Assembly: GCA_946479785.1 (NCBI GenBank)
Contig: CAMLHQ010000006.1
Span: forward strand, 1 to 61,658
Direction: 5' to 3'
DNA: 61,658 nt
Source of the DNA: an uncultured Nitrospira sp.
GTDB lineage: Bacteria; Nitrospirota; Nitrospiria; Nitrospirales; Nitrospiraceae
In this document: piece by piece, positions 60,704-61,658 of the stretch
How positions within the stretch are numbered: the first letter of the stretch is position 1
How the letters are laid out: each line of letters opens with the position of its first letter
Made by a program: the position numbers and the translations under genes
Notes under the pieces: generated by a model
Seen by the model: only the letters and a program-made list of their open reading frames with translations
Databases searched by the model: none
Told to the model about the DNA's origin: nothing

Positions 60704-61258
60704 ATGGCGTCCAAAAAGCTTTGGACCATCGGCCATTCGACGAGACCGATCGACGAGTTCATCAAATTGCTGAAGGGGTATACGATTCAGCAACTCGTCG
60801 ACGTGAGAACGATTCCCCGTTCCCGCTACAATCCGCAATTCAATATGGAATCGTTGGCGAAGAGCCTGAAAAAGGCGAAGGTGATCTATGTCCACATGCC
60901 TCAGCTCGGCGGGTTGCGAAAGGCCAAGAAGGATTCCATTAATGCCGGTTGGAACAACGCGAGCTTTCGTGGCTATGCAGACTATATGCAGACAGCAGAG
61001 TTTTGGACTGCCTTAGAGAATCTGATGTCGGATGGCAGGGATAGGAAGACCGCGATTATGTGTGCCGAAGCGGTACCTTGGCGTTGCCACCGATCGTTGA
61101 TCGCGGATGCGCTAATCGTCAAAGGATGGACGGTCCGGCACATCATGTCGGAGACCAAGGCCGACGAACACCGCCTGACGTCGTTCGCGGTGATCAACCG
61201 TGACAGCATTACCTACCCAACGCCGATCGATACTGAGGCCGCTCCCCGGCTCTTTTAG
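60704..61258 (+). CDS. DUF488 family protein
   Basis: A 184-residue DUF488 protein with WTIGHSTRPIDEFIKLL (7-23), VDVRTIPRSRYNPQFN, LGGLR, FRGYADYM and the CAEAVPWRCHRSLIADAL block with two conserved cysteines. Some members are annotated as DNA-repair-associated or rhodanese-like, but biochemical function is unknown. It is followed at 4 bp by the DUF2784 gene. The ATG is supported by the position of the first strand, while the ribosome site is weak. Confidence 0.88.
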   Translation: MASKKLWTIGHSTRPIDEFIKLLKGYTIQQLVDVRTIPRSRYNPQFNMESLAKSLKKAKVIYVHMPQLGGLRKAKKDSINAGWNNASFRGYADYMQTAEFWTALENLMSDGRDRKTAIMCAEAVPWRCHRSLIADALIVKGWTVRHIMSETKADEHRLTSFAVINRDSITYPTPIDTEAAPRLF

Positions 61259-61261
61259 GCC

Positions 61262-61636
61262 ATGGGCTATTCCTTTCTCGCCGATCTGCTCGTTGTTCTT
61301 CATCTGGCCTTCGTGCTTTTCGTCTTGCTTGGTGGTCTCTTGACCGTGAAGTGGCCGCGGGCGCTGTGGCTGCACCTACCGGCCGTAGCCTGGGGGGCGC
61401 TGGTCGAATTCACTGGTTGGTTCTGCCCGCTCTCGTCATATGAATACTCGCTAAGGATGCAGGGAGGAGAATCCGCTGACCAAGGCGACTTTGTCTCGCG
61501 CTGGCTTCTTCCGGTTTTGTATCCAGATTTCCTGACTCCTCGCATCCAGATAGCGTTTGGGGGCCTAGTGCTCGTGATGAATGTGACGATCTACGCCTGG
61601 ATCTGGCGGAGAAGGCTCAGCAACCCACCGAGTTGA
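61262..61636 (+). CDS. DUF2784 membrane protein
   Basis: A 124-residue protein with three or four hydrophobic segments (LVVLHLAFVLFVLLGGLL, LPAVAWGALVEFTGWFCPL, IQIAFGGLVLVMNVTIYAWI). It has the DUF2784 block HLAFVLFVLLGG...WLHLPAVAWGALVEFTGWFCPL...E. Function is unknown. It starts 4 bp after the DUF488 stop, so the pair is probably co-transcribed. Confidence 0.88.
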   Translation: MGYSFLADLLVVLHLAFVLFVLLGGLLTVKWPRALWLHLPAVAWGALVEFTGWFCPLSSYEYSLRMQGGESADQGDFVSRWLLPVLYPDFLTPRIQIAFGGLVLVMNVTIYAWIWRRRLSNPPS

Positions 61637-61658
61637 GGGATAGCCGAGCTTTCGCCGC

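Overview
The window reads as chromosome of a free-living, GC-rich Gram-negative bacterium. My best guess is a nitrite-oxidising Nitrospira-type organism (phylum Nitrospirota). That guess is an inference from the overall character of the proteins: very large PAS/GAF sensor kinases, a NorQ/NorD (CbbQ/CbbO)-like pair, an NAD malate dehydrogenase, an orphan NuoF with a 2Fe-2S ferredoxin, a ferredoxin:thioredoxin reductase subunit and a di-heme peroxidase. No rRNA, nxr, amo or ribosomal protein gene is present to settle it. No insertion sequence, prophage, integrase or CRISPR array is visible; the region is densely packed core and regulatory DNA with two tRNA genes.

Layout. 1-9.6 kb: tRNA-Lys, purA (behind a terminator-like leader hairpin), tRNA-Ala, an ABC-F ATPase, a PilZ-like protein, rarA, an alpha/beta hydrolase, folE with a PTPS-type pterin enzyme, an A-type Fe-S carrier, a 2Fe-2S ferredoxin and NuoF. 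9.8-17.8 kb: a PuuD-like membrane protein, malate dehydrogenase, a VWA protein and its MoxR/CbbQ-type AAA+ partner, separated by a ferredoxin:thioredoxin reductase subunit, two glycine-zipper lipoproteins and a DUF167 protein. 18-25.7 kb: a hybrid histidine kinase with a YkgJ-DUF2156 fusion, transcribed divergently from a diguanylate cyclase with a cysteine-rich PAS-like domain. 24.2-31.4 kb: a long plus-strand run with an ATP-grasp-like protein, a thioredoxin-fold protein, a KamA-type radical SAM enzyme, a dCTP deaminase-like protein, two rSAM/selenodomain-associated transferases, an SDR and a cysteine-rich protein. 31.6-32.2 kb: monothiol glutaredoxin and BolA.

32.4-37.4 kb is the most unusual segment. 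A possible sigma-54-like site and a short membrane-peptide reading frame precede a response regulator, a soluble histidine kinase whose sensor is a Rossmann fold, a membrane histidine kinase, and a membrane-anchored c-type heme protein (DUF3365) whose gene overlaps the kinase gene. This looks like a redox or heme-linked signalling locus. 37.4-47.9 kb carries envelope functions: AI-2E-type permease, bactofilin, PBP1b-like synthase, solute symporter, FKBP isomerase, MltC-like lytic transglycosylase, an FAD monooxygenase and two tandem DUF2238 proteins.

48-56 kb: an OxyR-type regulator with both redox cysteines diverges from a di-heme peroxidase across a palindromic operator region. It is followed by two paralogous NarL-type regulators and a 1493-residue sensor kinase. 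56-61.6 kb: small secreted proteins, then an operon of a VOC protein, an Asp-box beta-propeller, a MoaD/ThiS-like protein ending in Gly-Gly and a methyltransferase, and finally DUF488 and DUF2784 proteins.

Start codons were reassigned wherever a Shine-Dalgarno sequence, a neighbouring gene or family length argued against the longest open frame. Function calls rest on motifs and recalled family resemblance, not on database searches.
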